A stretch of DNA of 64,000 nt from Kineococcus endophyticus (GCF_040796495.1 NZ_JBFNQN010000005.1:124001-188000); one strand, 5' to 3'; positions 26,791 through 38,942 are shown, counted from the stretch's first letter. Program-made: numbers and translations. Notes: generated from the letters alone by a model not told the origin.

Positions 26791-27240
26791 TCAGGCGCGC
26801 GTGAAGGTGGCCGTCATGGCGGTGTGGCGCTCGCCGTCGGCGAGGGGGACGTTGTCCATGCGCAGGGCGAGGGCATCGGCGTCGGAGGCCAGGGCCACCT
26901 CCCAGCGCCACCGACCCTCGGCGTAGTCGTAGGCCACGACGACGGTGCCGTCCTCGTGGACCCGGCCGGTGAGGACGCGGGCCTCGGGAGCCTGGTGCCA
27001 GGAGTCGCCCCAGAGCGCGACGACCGGGCCGGCGTCCGGGGTGCCGTCGGCGGGCCCGAGGGCGAGCAGTCCCGCCTGGGGGCCGTCGTCCGGGTGCTCC
27101 CAAGTGTAGGCGACCGTCGTCATGGCCCCGCTCACCTGCACGACGGCCGTGGCCGGCGCGGGGTGCGGGGCGTCGTCGGCCAGCAGTCGGAAGGCGTTCT
27201 CGCCGGTCCAGGTCCCGGCGCGGTCCGCGGAGGAGGACAT
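26791..27240 (-). CDS. Conserved hypothetical protein (149 aa)
   Basis: A 149-aa protein of unrecognised family. Alternating polar/hydrophobic strands (TAVVQVSGAMTTVAYTWEH, GLLALGP, GPVVALWGDSWHQ, RWRWEVALASDADALALRMDNV) suggest a single beta-barrel domain of the DUF1579 or calycin-like sort. No membrane segment is visible. The ATG at 27240 lies six bases after TACGCT. Convergent with the GH65 gene. Confidence 0.7.
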   Translation of the reverse strand: MSSSADRAGTWTGENAFRLLADDAPHPAPATAVVQVSGAMTTVAYTWEHPDDGPQAGLLALGPADGTPDAGPVVALWGDSWHQAPEARVLTGRVHEDGTVVVAYDYAEGRWRWEVALASDADALALRMDNVPLADGERHTAMTATFTRA

Positions 27241-27246
27241 GCACCG

Positions 27247-27252
27247 AGCGTA
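27247..27252 (-). promoter_or_regulatory. -10-like box TACGCT
   Basis: TACGCT, six bases, then ATG of the 149-aa gene on the minus strand; no ribosome binding site. Confidence 0.5.
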
Positions 27253-27271
27253 GCCATCGACGCTCAGGACG

Positions 27272-27724
27272 TCAGGACGGCGAGCGGTGCAACTTGACGG
27301 CGTGGCGGGCGGCGGCCCGGCCGCGACGGCGGTCACCGGCGGCGTCGTAGGCGATGGCCAGGCGGTACCAGGCGCCGGCGTCCTGCGGGGTCGCCTCCAC
27401 CTCGGCCTTGGCCTGCTCCCACTCGCGGGCCCCGGCGGCCCGGTCGATGCGCCCGGCCGCGGTGCGTTCGAGGTCGTCCGCGGGCAGCTCACCGCGCTCG
27501 GCGAGCTCGCGGCCCAGCCGCTCGGTGGCCAGGCCGAAGAGGAGCTCGCGGACCACGGCCCACAGCCCCACGACGGGCAGCAGGAACAAGGCGATGCCCA
27601 GGAGGACCCCCGCCCACTCGCCGGTGCGGACGAGCTGCACCCCGAGGTTCCCGAGGAAGACGAAGTAGAACAGCAGCGCGGCCACGCTGACCGCGATGAC
27701 GACCTTGGTGCGCACGCCCGCCAC
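27272..27724 (-). CDS. Small membrane protein with C-terminal TPR-like region
   Basis: A 150-aa protein with two membrane helices (VVIAVSVAALLFYFVFLGNLG and WAGVLLGIALFLLPVVGLWAV) and a helical cytoplasmic tail whose end (DAGAWYRLAIAYDAAGDRRRGRAAARHAVKLH) reads as a TPR unit. A GGAG lies just before the GTG. It follows dapB by ten bases on the same strand, so it is probably the last gene of the pnp-dapB operon. Function unknown. Confidence 0.75.
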   Translation of the reverse strand: MAGVRTKVVIAVSVAALLFYFVFLGNLGVQLVRTGEWAGVLLGIALFLLPVVGLWAVVRELLFGLATERLGRELAERGELPADDLERTAAGRIDRAAGAREWEQAKAEVEATPQDAGAWYRLAIAYDAAGDRRRGRAAARHAVKLHRSPS

Positions 27725-27734
27725 TGCTCCGTCC

Positions 27735-28472
27735 TCAGTCCAGGTCGAGGTAGTGCTCGAGGCCGACCGTCACGCCCGGGCGGGACGCGACCTGTCGCAC
27801 GCCGACGAGCAGACCGGGCATGTACGCGGACCGGTCGTAGGTGTCGTCGCGCAGGGTCATGGTCTCCCCCGGCCCACCTAGCACGACCTCCTGGTGGGCG
27901 GTCATCCCGCGCATCCGGACGGCGTGGACGTGGATGCCGTCGACGACCGCCCCGCGCGCGCCGGGCAGCTCGGTGGTCGTGGCGTCCGGCACGTCGCCGA
28001 GCCCGGCGTCCGCGCGGGCGGTCGCGATGAGCTTGGCGGTGCGGATGGCCGACCCGCTGGGGGCGTCGACCTTGTCCGGGTGGTGCAGTTCGACGACCTC
28101 CACGGACTCGAAGAACGGGGCGGCCTTCGCCGCGAGCTGCATGACCAGCACCGCCCCGATGCCGAAGTTCGTCGCGATGAGCACGTGGCGGTCGGCGGCC
28201 TGCGCCCACGCCGTCACCTGCTCGACGCGGTCGGCGGTGAAGCCCGTGGTGCCGGTGACGACGTGCATCCCCTGACCCAGGGCCCACTCGACGTTGGCCA
28301 TGACCTGGTCGGGCACGGTGAGGTCGACGAAGACGTCGCTGCCCACCGCCGCGGCGAGGTCGTCACCGCGGCCGAGGGCGGCCACCAGTTCGAGGTCCGG
28401 CGCGGCCTGCACGGCGGCGACGGCGAGCGACCCCATCCGCCCGCGCGCCCCCGCCACGGAGACCCTCGTCAC
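27735..28472 (-). CDS. dapB: 4-hydroxy-tetrahydrodipicolinate reductase
   Basis: A 245-aa NAD(P)H-dependent reductase of the lysine/diaminopimelate pathway. The nucleotide-binding start VSVAGARGRMG, the TGTTGF segment and the catalytic/substrate motif ELHHPDKVDAPSGSA are all present. The GTG at 28472 overlaps the M16 peptidase stop by four bases (GTGA), so translation is probably coupled. The partner dapA is at 13706 on the same strand, separated by an accessory block. Confidence 0.95.
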   Translation of the reverse strand: MTRVSVAGARGRMGSLAVAAVQAAPDLELVAALGRGDDLAAAVGSDVFVDLTVPDQVMANVEWALGQGMHVVTGTTGFTADRVEQVTAWAQAADRHVLIATNFGIGAVLVMQLAAKAAPFFESVEVVELHHPDKVDAPSGSAIRTAKLIATARADAGLGDVPDATTTELPGARGAVVDGIHVHAVRMRGMTAHQEVVLGGPGETMTLRDDTYDRSAYMPGLLVGVRQVASRPGVTVGLEHYLDLD

Positions 28473-29842
28473 TGCACGACCCCGGTGAAGCCCGTGTCGT
28501 CGCCGAACGGGCCGACGACGGTCACGGACCGCGGACGTGCGAGCAGGTCGGCCGCCATGGCCTGGACCTCCTCGGCCGTCACGGACCGGATCCGCGACAG
28601 CACCGCGTCGACGTCGAGGAACTGCCCGTGGGTCAGCTCGGACTTGCCGAGGCGGTTCATGCGCGAGCCGGAGTCCTCCAGGCCCAGCACGAGACCACCG
28701 GTGAGCTGGCCGATGCCACGGGCCAGCTCCTCGCTCTCCAGCGGCGCGTCGCCGAGCTTCGCGAGCTCGGCGAGCATGAGGTCGCTGACCTGCGCGGCCT
28801 TCGCCGGGGAGCACCCGGCGTACAGGCCGACGTAGCCGGAGTCGGCGTAGTTCGCGTTGAACGAGTACACCGAGTACGCCAGGCCCCGCTTCTCGCGGAC
28901 CTCCTGGAACAGCCGCGAGCTCATCCCGCCGCCGAGGACGGCGTTGAGCACCGAGAGCGTGAACCGGCGCGGGTCGGTCGCGGTGATGCCCGTCATGCCC
29001 AGCAGGACGTGCGCCTGCTCGGTCTGCCGGTCCACCACGAGGGCGCGGCCGCGGTCCAGACCGCCGGCCACCTCGCCGCTGACCCGGCGGGCCCGCGGGG
29101 CGGCCTGGCCGAGGTCACCGGCGGCGCGGTCCAGCTCGCGCTGCACCGTGGCGACGACCTCGTCGTGGTCGAGCCCGCCCGCGGCCGTGAAGACCAGCGT
29201 GGAGGGCTGGTAGTGCTCGCGGTAGTGCGCCCAGACGTCGTCGCGGCCGACGGCCCGGATGGTGTCGGGGGTGCCCCCGATGGGCCGGGCCAGCGGGTGC
29301 TCGCCCAGGACCAGCTCGGCGAAGCGCTCGTGCGCCACGTCGCCCGGGTCGTCGTCGTTCATCGCCAGCTCCTCGAGGATGACCTCGCGCTCGCTGGTGA
29401 AGTCGTCGTCGTCGAGGACGGCGGAGGTGACCATGTCGGTCACGACGTCGATCGCCATCGGCAGGTCGGAGTCCAGGACCCGTGCGTAGTAGGTCGTGTG
29501 CTCCTTGCCGGTGGCCGCGTTGGCCTCCCCGCCCACGGCGTCGAACGCCGAGGCGATGTCCATCGCGTCACGCCGCTCGGTGCCCTTGAACAGCAGGTGC
29601 TCGAGGAAGTGCGTGGAGCCGAAGTGGCCCTTCGTCTCGTCGCGCGAACCGACGCCGACCCAGCAGCCGATGCTCGCCGAGCGCTGCCCCGGCATGGCCT
29701 CGGTCAGCACGCGGGCCCCGCACGGCAGCACCGTGCGGGTGACGACGGCCCCGTCGACGTCCGACAGGACGGTGGTAGCGGGAACCCCGCCGGCCGCCAC
29801 GGTGGGCAGCTCGACGGGGTTCCCGGTCGGGTTCGACGTCAC
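28469..29842 (-). CDS. M16-family zinc metallopeptidase
   Basis: A 457-aa insulinase/pitrilysin-type protease with the inverted zinc motif HxxEH (HFLEHLLFKG near residue 75) and the downstream Glu region DDFTSEREVILEEL; the C-terminal half contains the R/Y motif region REKRGLAYSVYSF. Related to the processing-protease-like gene always found between pnp and dapB in actinobacteria; the natural substrate is not known. The GTG at 29842 begins directly after the pnp stop. Confidence 0.92.
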   Translation of the reverse strand: MTSNPTGNPVELPTVAAGGVPATTVLSDVDGAVVTRTVLPCGARVLTEAMPGQRSASIGCWVGVGSRDETKGHFGSTHFLEHLLFKGTERRDAMDIASAFDAVGGEANAATGKEHTTYYARVLDSDLPMAIDVVTDMVTSAVLDDDDFTSEREVILEELAMNDDDPGDVAHERFAELVLGEHPLARPIGGTPDTIRAVGRDDVWAHYREHYQPSTLVFTAAGGLDHDEVVATVQRELDRAAGDLGQAAPRARRVSGEVAGGLDRGRALVVDRQTEQAHVLLGMTGITATDPRRFTLSVLNAVLGGGMSSRLFQEVREKRGLAYSVYSFNANYADSGYVGLYAGCSPAKAAQVSDLMLAELAKLGDAPLESEELARGIGQLTGGLVLGLEDSGSRMNRLGKSELTHGQFLDVDAVLSRIRSVTAEEVQAMAADLLARPRSVTVVGPFGDDTGFTGVVQ

Positions 29843-29843
29843 G

Positions 29844-32090
29844 TCAGGCGTCGGCCGTCTCGGCGGCGTCGGCGGAACCCTCGGCCGCGGCCTCCTCGGC
29901 GACGACCGGCACGAGCGACAGCTTGCCGCGCGGGTCGATCTCGGCGATCTCGACCTGGACCTTCTGGCCCACCGAGACGACGTCCTCGACGTTGTCCACG
30001 CGCTTGCCACCGGACAGCTTGCGCAGCTGCGAGATGTGCAGCAGGCCGTCCTTGCCGGGCATGAGCGAGACGAACGCGCCGAAGGTCGTCGTCTTGACGA
30101 CGGTGCCGAGGTAGCGCTCGCCGACCTCGGGCATCGTCGGGTTGGCGATGGCGTTGACCGCTGCGCGGGCCGCCTCCGCCGAGGGACCGTCGACGGCCCC
30201 GATGAACACCGTGCCGTCGTCCTCGATGGAGATGTCGGCGCCGGTGTCCTCCTGGATCTGGTTGATCATCTTGCCCTTGGGCCCGATGACCTCGCCGATC
30301 TTGTCCACGGGGACCTTGACGGTGATGATGCGTGGCGCGGTCGGCGACATCTCGTCCGGGGTGTCGATGGCCTCGGCCATGACGTCCAGGATGTACAGGC
30401 GCGCGTCGCGGGCCTGGGTCAGCGCACCGGCCAGGACCGAGGCCGGGATCCCGTCGAGCTTGGTGTCGAGCTGGATCGCGGTGACGAACTCCTTGGTCCC
30501 GGCGACCTTGAAGTCCATGTCCCCGAACGCGTCCTCGGCACCGAGGATGTCGGTCAGCGCCGCATAGCGGGTCTCGCCGTCGACGGTGTCGGAGATGAGG
30601 CCCATGGCGATGCCGGCGACGGCCGCGCGCAGCGGGACACCCGCGTTGAGCAGCGACAGCGTCGAGGCGCAGACGGAGCCCATCGAGGTGGACCCGTTGG
30701 AGCCCAGCGCCTCGGAGACCTGGCGGATCGCGTAGGGGAACTCCTCGCGGGCCGGCAGGACGGGGACGAGGGCGCGCTCGGCGAGGGCGCCGTGCCCGAT
30801 CTCGCGCCGCTTGGGCGAGCCCACGCGACCGGTCTCACCGGTCGAGTACGGCGGGAAGTTGTAGTTGTGCATGTAGCGCTTGCGCGTCACCGGGGACAGC
30901 GTGTCGAGCTGCTGCTCCATGCGGAGCATGTTGAGCGTCGTGACCCCGAGGATCTGGGTCTCGCCGCGCTCGAACAGCGCCGAACCGTGCACGCGGGGCA
31001 GGACCTCGACCTCGGCGGACAGCGTCCGGATGTCGGCCAGGCCACGACCGTCGATGCGCACGCCGTCCTTCAGGACGCGCTGGCGGATCAGGGTCTTCTG
31101 CACCGAGCGGTACGCGGCGGAGATCTCCTTCTCGCGGCCCGCGTAGGCCTCGGCGAGCTCGCCCTTGACGCGGTCCTTGATCTCGTCGATCCGGGTCTCG
31201 CGCTCCTGCTTGCCGGCGATGGCCAGCGCGGCGGCCAGCTCGGTCGCGGACGCGTCGAAGACGGCCTGGTAGGTGTCGTCGGCGTAGTCCGGGAACGTCG
31301 GGAAGGCGGCGGTCGGCTTGGCGGCCGTGGCGGCCACCTCGGCCTGCGCGCGGACCAGCTCGGCGATGAACGGCTTGGCCGCCTCGAGACCGGCGGCCAC
31401 GACCTCCTCGGTCGGGGCGGTGGCGCCCTGGTCCTTGATGAGGTTCCAGGAACCCTCGGTCGCCTCGGCCTCGACCATCATGATCGCGACGTCCTGCGAC
31501 CCGTCCGCGGCGGTCACGACGCGGCCGGCGACGACCATGTCGAAGACGGCGCGCTCGAGCTCGGAGTGGCGCGGGAACGCGACCCACTGGCCGTCGATGA
31601 GCGCGACGCGCACGCCACCGATCGGGCCGGAGAACGGCAGGCCCGAGAGCTGGGTGGACAGGGAGGCGGCGTTGATGGCCACGACGTCGTAGGCGTCGTC
31701 GGGGTGGATCGCCATGACGGACACGACGACCTGGACCTCGTTGCGCAGACCCTTGACGAAGCTCGGGCGCAGCGGGCGGTCGATGAGGCGGCAGGCCAGG
31801 ATCGCCTCGGTGGAGGGGCGGCCCTCGCGTCGGAAGAACGAGCCGGGGATCTTGCCCGCGGCGTAGCTGCGCTCCTCGACGTCGATCGTCAGGGGGAAGA
31901 AGTCGAACTGCTCCTTCGGCGACTTGCCGGCGGTCGTGGCGCTCAGCAGGAACGTCTCGCCGTCGAGGTAGACGCTCGCGGAACCGGCGGCCTGCTTGGC
32001 GAGGCGGCCGGTCTCGAAGCGGACGGTGCGGGTGCCGAACGAGCCGTTGTCGATGACGGCTTCGGCGGCGGTGATCTCAGGACCCTCCAA
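29844..32090 (-). CDS. pnp: Polyribonucleotide nucleotidyltransferase (PNPase)
   Basis: A 748-aa phosphorolytic 3'-5' exoribonuclease/polymerase with two RNase PH domains ([14 protein letters not shown] starts the second), a KH domain ([20 protein letters not shown]) and an S1 domain ([30 protein letters not shown]). The TTG at 32090 was chosen because GGAGGAGG lies six bases upstream and the protein then begins [16 protein letters not shown], the family N-terminus. The 250-base leader to rpsO contains two hairpins. Co-transcription with rpsO is usual in actinobacteria. Confidence 0.95.
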   Translation of the reverse strand: MEGPEITAAEAVIDNGSFGTRTVRFETGRLAKQAAGSASVYLDGETFLLSATTAGKSPKEQFDFFPLTIDVEERSYAAGKIPGSFFRREGRPSTEAILACRLIDRPLRPSFVKGLRNEVQVVVSVMAIHPDDAYDVVAINAASLSTQLSGLPFSGPIGGVRVALIDGQWVAFPRHSELERAVFDMVVAGRVVTAADGSQDVAIMMVEAEATEGSWNLIKDQGATAPTEEVVAAGLEAAKPFIAELVRAQAEVAATAAKPTAAFPTFPDYADDTYQAVFDASATELAAALAIAGKQERETRIDEIKDRVKGELAEAYAGREKEISAAYRSVQKTLIRQRVLKDGVRIDGRGLADIRTLSAEVEVLPRVHGSALFERGETQILGVTTLNMLRMEQQLDTLSPVTRKRYMHNYNFPPYSTGETGRVGSPKRREIGHGALAERALVPVLPAREEFPYAIRQVSEALGSNGSTSMGSVCASTLSLLNAGVPLRAAVAGIAMGLISDTVDGETRYAALTDILGAEDAFGDMDFKVAGTKEFVTAIQLDTKLDGIPASVLAGALTQARDARLYILDVMAEAIDTPDEMSPTAPRIITVKVPVDKIGEVIGPKGKMINQIQEDTGADISIEDDGTVFIGAVDGPSAEAARAAVNAIANPTMPEVGERYLGTVVKTTTFGAFVSLMPGKDGLLHISQLRKLSGGKRVDNVEDVVSVGQKVQVEIAEIDPRGKLSLVPVVAEEAAAEGSADAAETADA

Positions 32091-32231
32091 GGGGTTCCTC
32101 CTCCGGGTTGGCGCGGCACCCGCGCGCCCCGGCCTTCGATCGAGACCCACGGAGGGCCCAGCTGGGCTGGGACGTCCGGAGGCCACTACCGAGGACCGGT
32201 GCGACGCTGCGCGGTACCGCTGGGTGTGCTG

Positions 32232-32254
32232 CTCGCAGGTGGTGCACCTGCGAG
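32232..32254 (-). ncRNA. Leader hairpin upstream of pnp
   Basis: A perfect 10-bp stem (CTCGCAGGTG and its complement) with a three-base loop, about 140 bases before the pnp start. In streptomycetes the rpsO-pnp intergenic hairpin is cut by RNase III; this structure or the one at 32283 could be the counterpart. Confidence 0.4.
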
Positions 32255-32282
32255 TCTGCCGCGAGTGCGGCACGGACGCGCA

Positions 32283-32317
32283 ACAGGGGTGGCCCCGAGA
32301 AGCGGGACCACCCCTGT
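32283..32317 (-). terminator. Hairpin between rpsO and pnp
   Basis: Arms 32283-32296 and 32304-32317 pair at 13 of 14 positions around a seven-base loop. It begins about 25 bases beyond the rpsO stop and could attenuate transcription into pnp or be an RNase processing site. Confidence 0.55.
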
Positions 32318-32341
32318 CGCGTCAGGTCCCTGACCGGTGGG

Positions 32342-32611
32342 TCAGCGACGGATGCCCAGTCGCTCGATGATCGAGCGGTAGCGGTTGATGTCCTTCTTGG
32401 CCATGTACTTGAGCAGGTTGCGACGCTGGCCGACCAGCAGCAGCAGCCCGCGGCGGCTGTGGTGGTCGTGCTGGTGCGTCTTGAGGTGCTCCGTCAGGTC
32501 GCGGATGCGCTGGGTCAGCATCGCGACCTGGACCTCCGGCGAGCCGGTGTCGCCCTCGGTGGTGGCGTACTCGGCCATGATCTTCTGCTTCGTGGCGGCG
32601 TCGAGGGGCAC
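32342..32611 (-). CDS. rpsO: 30S ribosomal protein S15
   Basis: An 89-aa protein of standard length with the S15 pattern throughout: [39 protein letters not shown] and [16 protein letters not shown], ending [13 protein letters not shown]. It binds 16S rRNA in the platform of the small subunit. It lies between ribF and pnp, the standard order. Confidence 0.98.
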   Translation of the reverse strand: MPLDAATKQKIMAEYATTEGDTGSPEVQVAMLTQRIRDLTEHLKTHQHDHHSRRGLLLLVGQRRNLLKYMAKKDINRYRSIIERLGIRR

Positions 32612-32744
32612 TCGTCTCTCCTTGCACTCGTTGCGCGGTGCCTCGGGGCTGATCCACCCGGGCGCTCTGGGTCCGCGGCCGATCGAACGGCAGTGACCAG
32701 GCTACCAGCGGGCCACCCGGGCCAGGACCAGGGGTGCGCCGGCC

Positions 32745-33710
32745 TCAGCCGAGCAGCAGAGCGCGGCAGCGCGCGACGTCGCGCTCCATCTGCTCCACGA
32801 GCGGGCCGATCCCCTCGAAGCGCAGCGTCGGGCGCAGGTGGGCCACGAAGTCCAGGTCCACGCGCTCGCCGTAGAGGTCCAGGACGTCGTCCGGTCCGGC
32901 CCCGGGCTGGCCGGGCAGGCAGTACGCCTCGACCTGGCGGCGCAGGCCGTCGAACGTCGGGTTGGTGCCGATGGACACGGCCGCGGCCAGGCGCACGCCC
33001 GAGGGCCGGGTGAGCCAGCCCGCGTAGACGCCGTCGGCCGGCACGAGCCCCACGGCGCCGTCGGTGTCGAGGTTGGCCGTGGGGTAGCCGAGCTCGCGGC
33101 CGCGGTGGTCGCCGTGCACGACGGTCGAGCTCACGCGGTGCGGGTGCCCCAGCATGTGGTCGGCGCGCTCGACGTCCCCGGCGGCCAGCGCCTCGCGGAC
33201 GGCGGTCGAGCTGACCCGGTGCTCACCCGTCCCCGGGTCGCCCAGGTCGTCGAGCACGACCACCTCGAAGCCGTGCCGGCGGCCGAGCTCCTGCATGGTC
33301 GCCAGGTCCCCGGAGTTGGCGCGGCCGAACCGCACGTCGTGGCCGACGACGACGACCTGCGCCCGCAGCGCGGTGACGAAGACGTCCTCGACGAAGCGCT
33401 CGGGGCTCCAGGCGGCGAGCTCGCGCGTGAACCGCATGACGAGCACGGCGTCCAGCCCGGTGCGCTCGAGCAGGTCGAGGCGGTGGTCGAGCCCGGTCAG
33501 CAGCCCGGGGGCCCGGTCGGGGTCGAGGACCTGCAGCGGGTGCGGGTCGAAGGTGACGGCGACCGACCCGAGACCGCGCGAGCGGGCGAGGTCGGCGACC
33601 CGTCCCAGGACGGCGGCGTGACCGCGGTGGACCCCGTCGAAGTTGCCGATGGTGACGACCGACCGGCCGAACCCGGGTTCGACGTCTGACAGGTCTTCCC
33701 ACCGCTGCAC
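32745..33710 (-). CDS. ribF: Bifunctional riboflavin kinase/FMN adenylyltransferase
   Basis: A 321-aa enzyme making FMN and FAD. The adenylyltransferase domain opens with VVTIGNFDGVHRGH and includes the ISSTxVR-like RVSSTAVREAL; the kinase domain holds RGRELGYPTANLDTDG and SIGTNPTFDG. The GTG at 33710 gives the family N-terminus (VQRWEDLSDVE). truB, which normally precedes ribF, is displaced to 46865 by an accessory block. Confidence 0.95.
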   Translation of the reverse strand: MQRWEDLSDVEPGFGRSVVTIGNFDGVHRGHAAVLGRVADLARSRGLGSVAVTFDPHPLQVLDPDRAPGLLTGLDHRLDLLERTGLDAVLVMRFTRELAAWSPERFVEDVFVTALRAQVVVVGHDVRFGRANSGDLATMQELGRRHGFEVVVLDDLGDPGTGEHRVSSTAVREALAAGDVERADHMLGHPHRVSSTVVHGDHRGRELGYPTANLDTDGAVGLVPADGVYAGWLTRPSGVRLAAAVSIGTNPTFDGLRRQVEAYCLPGQPGAGPDDVLDLYGERVDLDFVAHLRPTLRFEGIGPLVEQMERDVARCRALLLG

Positions 33711-33844
33711 GCTGACACTGTGCCAGCAGCCGGTCGCGCACCCCGAACGCGGGCTGGCTAGCGTCGTGGGCGGGACCCACCGTCGTGGACCGACGCAGCA
33801 GACTCGCCGAGCCCGTCCGCGGGCCGCAGCACAGGAGGACACAG

Positions 33845-35551
33845 ATGACCGAGGACCACGTGAAGGGGCCCGTCGACCCGACCACCACGGCGGCCTGGTC
33901 GACGCTGACCGACCACCGCGAGGCCACCACCCCGGACCTCGCCGGCTGGTTCGCCGCCGACCCCGAGCGCGCCCGGCGGCTGAGCTTCGGCGTGGCCGAC
34001 CTCTTCGTCGACCTCTCGAAGAACCTCGTCACCGACGACACGGTCGCGGCCCTGCTGCAGCTCGCCGAGCAGACCGGCGTCCTCGCCCGTCGCGACGCGA
34101 TGTTCGCCGGCGAGCACATCAACGTCACCGAGGACCGCGCCGTCCTGCACACCGCGCTGCGCCGTCCGCCGGGTTCGGCCCCCGCCCTCGTCGTCGACGG
34201 CCAGGACGTCGACGCCGACGTGCAGGCCGAGCTGACCAAGGTGTTCGCCTTCGCCGACGCCGTCCGCAGCGGGCAGTGGAAGGGCGTCACCGGCAAGGCC
34301 ATCACGCACGTCGTCAACATCGGCATCGGCGGGTCCGACCTCGGCCCGGTCATGGCCTACGAGGCCCTGAAGCCGTACGTGCAGGCCGGGCTGGAGTGCC
34401 GGTTCGTCTCCAACATCGACCCGACCGACGTCGCCGAGACGACGAAGGACCTCGACCCCGAGACGACGCTGTTCATCGTGGCCTCCAAGACGTTCGGCAC
34501 GCTGGAGACCCTGACGAACGCCCGGCTGGCGCGCGCCTGGCTGTGGCGCGAGCTGGCGGCGGCCGGTGTCCTCGCCGACGACGACGCCGCCCGCAAGGAC
34601 GCCGTGGCCAAGCACTTCGTCGCCGTGTCGACCGCCCTGCAGAAGGTCGCCGACTTCGGCATCGACCCCGCGAACGCGTTCGGGTTCTGGGACTGGGTGG
34701 GCGGCCGGTACTCCGTCGACTCCGCGATCGGCACGTCGCTGGCCGTCGCCGTCGGCCCGGAGAACTTCCGCGAGTTCCTCGCCGGGTTCCACGCCGTCGA
34801 CGAGCACTTCCGCACCACCGAGCCGGCGCAGAACGTCCCGCTGCTCATGGGCCTGCTCAACGTCTGGTACGTGAACTTCCTGGGCGCGCACACCCACGCG
34901 GTGCTGCCCTACTCGCAGTACCTGCACCGGTTCGCGGCCTACCTGCAGCAGCTCACGATGGAGTCGAACGGGAAGTCCGTCCGCTACGACGGCGAACCCG
35001 TCACGACCGACACCGGCGAGGTCTTCTGGGGCGAACCCGGCACCAACGGCCAGCACGCGTTCTACCAGCTCATCCACCAGGGGACCCGGGTCATCCCGGC
35101 CGACTTCATCGCGTTCGCGACGCCCGCCCACCCCCTCGTGGACGAGGCCGCCGACGGGGCCGACGTCCACGCGCTGTTCATGGCGAACTTCTTCGCCCAG
35201 ACCAAGGCGCTGGCGTTCGGCAAGTCCGCCGAGGAGGTCCGCGCCGAGGGCACGGCCGAGGACGTCGTCCCCGCGCGGGTGTTCTCGGGGAACCGGCCGA
35301 CCACGTCCATCATGGCGCCGTCCCTGACGCCGTCGGTGCTCGGTCAGCTCATCGCGCTGTACGAGCACATCACGTTCGTCGAGGGCGCTGTGTGGGGCAT
35401 CGACAGCTTCGACCAGTGGGGCGTGGAACTCGGCAAGAAGCTGGCGCTGGAGATCGCGCCCGCCCTGACCGGGGACTCCTCGGCGCTCGACGCGCAGGAC
35501 CCCTCGACGGGGTCGCTCATCCGGTACTACCTGGAGCACCGCGCGAACTGA
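33845..35551 (+). CDS. pgi: Glucose-6-phosphate isomerase
   Basis: A 568-aa glycolytic isomerase. Substrate and catalytic regions are present: [45 protein letters not shown], the Glu in [11 protein letters not shown] and the C-terminal Lys region [10 protein letters not shown]. The ATG has AGGAGG upstream. It is a single plus-strand gene; a TAGCGT box about 80 bases upstream is a possible promoter. It ends at a perfect hairpin shared with the convergent arabinanase. Confidence 0.97.
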   Translation: MTEDHVKGPVDPTTTAAWSTLTDHREATTPDLAGWFAADPERARRLSFGVADLFVDLSKNLVTDDTVAALLQLAEQTGVLARRDAMFAGEHINVTEDRAVLHTALRRPPGSAPALVVDGQDVDADVQAELTKVFAFADAVRSGQWKGVTGKAITHVVNIGIGGSDLGPVMAYEALKPYVQAGLECRFVSNIDPTDVAETTKDLDPETTLFIVASKTFGTLETLTNARLARAWLWRELAAAGVLADDDAARKDAVAKHFVAVSTALQKVADFGIDPANAFGFWDWVGGRYSVDSAIGTSLAVAVGPENFREFLAGFHAVDEHFRTTEPAQNVPLLMGLLNVWYVNFLGAHTHAVLPYSQYLHRFAAYLQQLTMESNGKSVRYDGEPVTTDTGEVFWGEPGTNGQHAFYQLIHQGTRVIPADFIAFATPAHPLVDEAADGADVHALFMANFFAQTKALAFGKSAEEVRAEGTAEDVVPARVFSGNRPTTSIMAPSLTPSVLGQLIALYEHITFVEGAVWGIDSFDQWGVELGKKLALEIAPALTGDSSALDAQDPSTGSLIRYYLEHRAN

Positions 35552-35563
35552 CCCCCGGGTGAC

Positions 35564-35607
35564 GTTGCGCCGCCGCGGGATCCGGCTGGATCCCGCGGCG
35601 GCGCAAC
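35564..35607. terminator. Perfect 20-bp bidirectional terminator hairpin
   Basis: Arms 35564-35583 and 35588-35607 (GTTGCGCCGCCGCGGGATCC and its exact complement) flank a four-base GGCT loop. It lies 12 bases after the pgi stop and just after the convergent arabinanase stop, and should terminate both. Confidence 0.85.
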
Positions 35608-35610
35608 GGG

Positions 35611-36693
35611 TCAGGCCGGCGGGGTCCCGTCGCCGGGACCGTAGGAGAACTCCGGCCAGCCGTCCGCCCACTCGACCTCGCGCACCTGCATGCGGATCGT
35701 CCCGCCGGTGCGCGCGTCGTAGTAGTGGTGCACGGCGTACGTGCGGCCGCGGTCCTCGAGCACGTCGAGCGCACCGGGTCCGACCTGGTTCCCTCGCGCG
35801 CGCAGCAGCGACGTCCCGCCCCCGTCGGCCATCGGCCGGCCGGTCCGGTCGACGAAGGGACCGGTGGGGCTGGTGGAGCGCCCCACCACCGTCTCGTAGG
35901 TGCTGTCGACACCGCGGCAGCAGGCCCCCCAACTCGCGGTGAGGTACCAGAACCCGCCGTGCCGGAACACCTGCGGGTTCTCGATCGCGTTCGGCGGGAC
36001 CTCGGGGTTGCTGGCCAGGTGCCGCACGGGCCCGACGGGGGTGTCCATGTGCCGCAGTTCCTGCACCTGGATCCCGCCCCAGAAGGAACCGAAGGCGATC
36101 CACCACCTCCCGCCGGCCTGGTAGACGTCGGGGTCGATCGCGTTCCAGTCGTCCTCCGCGTCCGAGGTCAGCACGGGCCCGTGGTCGACCCAGCTGTCCA
36201 GGTCGCCGGGCGTCCGCGTCGTGGCCAGCCCGATGGCGGACCGGTTCGTCCCGAAGCTGCTGGCGGCGTAGTAGAGGTGGAAGGTTCCGCCGCGTTCGAC
36301 GACGTGCGGGGCCCAGAGGTGGGCCACGCCGTAGTCCCGCGTCCAGGCCGGCAGGTCGATCGCGCCCAGGGAGACCCACGGGCCGGCCGGGGACCGGTCG
36401 GAGCGGCGCAGGAAGATCCCGCCCGGGTCGTCGGGGTTCGCGATCCCCGTCGAGGCGACGTAGTAGATGCCGCGGTCGGAGAACAGGGTCGGGTCGTGCA
36501 CCGGGTCGTCGATGACGCCCTCGACGTAGTCGCCGACGTCGCCCGTCATCACGAGCTTGCCGGTGGGGGGCGGGCCCTGGTGCCCGTTGGCCGATGCGGT
36601 GGCCGTGGCGGGGACGGACAGCGCCAGCACCGCGACGGTCGCGGCGAGGGTCCGGCGGCGGTGGGTGCGGTGGCTTCGGGTGGAGGCGTCCAC
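35611..36693 (-). CDS. Secreted GH43 endo-arabinanase-type glycoside hydrolase
   Basis: A 360-aa five-bladed propeller enzyme with an N-terminal signal peptide (HRRRTLAATVAVLALSVPATATASA). The GH43 catalytic triad is visible: base Asp in VHDPTLF, modulating Asp in NAIDPDVYQ and acid Glu in AIENPQVF. FGSFWGGIQ and the GACCRGVDSTYETVVGRS stretch are typical of arabinan endo-1,5-alpha-L-arabinosidases. It would cleave arabinan outside the cell. The GTG at 36693 opens the basic n-region. No arabinose catabolic genes are nearby. Confidence 0.88.
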   Translation of the reverse strand: MDASTRSHRTHRRRTLAATVAVLALSVPATATASANGHQGPPPTGKLVMTGDVGDYVEGVIDDPVHDPTLFSDRGIYYVASTGIANPDDPGGIFLRRSDRSPAGPWVSLGAIDLPAWTRDYGVAHLWAPHVVERGGTFHLYYAASSFGTNRSAIGLATTRTPGDLDSWVDHGPVLTSDAEDDWNAIDPDVYQAGGRWWIAFGSFWGGIQVQELRHMDTPVGPVRHLASNPEVPPNAIENPQVFRHGGFWYLTASWGACCRGVDSTYETVVGRSTSPTGPFVDRTGRPMADGGGTSLLRARGNQVGPGALDVLEDRGRTYAVHHYYDARTGGTIRMQVREVEWADGWPEFSYGPGDGTPPA

Positions 36694-36771
36694 GGCGTCG
36701 TCTCGCTCTCGTCGTCGAGGTCGGGTCGCCCCTACCCTGCCCGTCCCTTGCAGCGATGTGAAGGGGTCGGG

Positions 36772-38646
<1,875 letters not shown>

Positions 38647-38650
38647 CCCG

Positions 38651-38836
38651 TCAGACGCCGGGGAAGGGGAACCGCAGGACGGCCGCGCGGTTGGGGTCCT
38701 CGGACGGTCCGGGTTCGGGCACCGGGCCGACGTCGAGCTCGGCGACCGTGTCCTCCGGCCGGGTCCGCGGCGGGAGCGTGCGCCAGCGCGCCCTCGGGTC
38801 GGCCGACGTCCGTGCGTCCTGCGCCACCTCGTCCAC
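38651..38836 (-). CDS. 61-aa hypothetical protein preceding the thioredoxin/NHL gene
   Basis: A small acidic, Pro/Arg-containing ORF: it begins VDEVAQDARTSADPRARW and ends AAVLRFPFPGV. A strong GAGGAGG lies five bases before the GTG, and the stop abuts the next start, which is why it is reported. No membrane segment, Cys or known family. It is probably translated together with the downstream protein. Confidence 0.55.
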   Translation of the reverse strand: MDEVAQDARTSADPRARWRTLPPRTRPEDTVAELDVGPVPEPGPSEDPNRAAVLRFPFPGV

Positions 38837-38942
38837 GACTGCCTCCTCGGTCCGTCGAGCGCCACGTCCGCCGGCCCCACTGTCGCACCGGGCGACCGTC
38901 CCGGCCAGCCCCGCCGACGGCAGGGCCGTGACCACCGTCACA

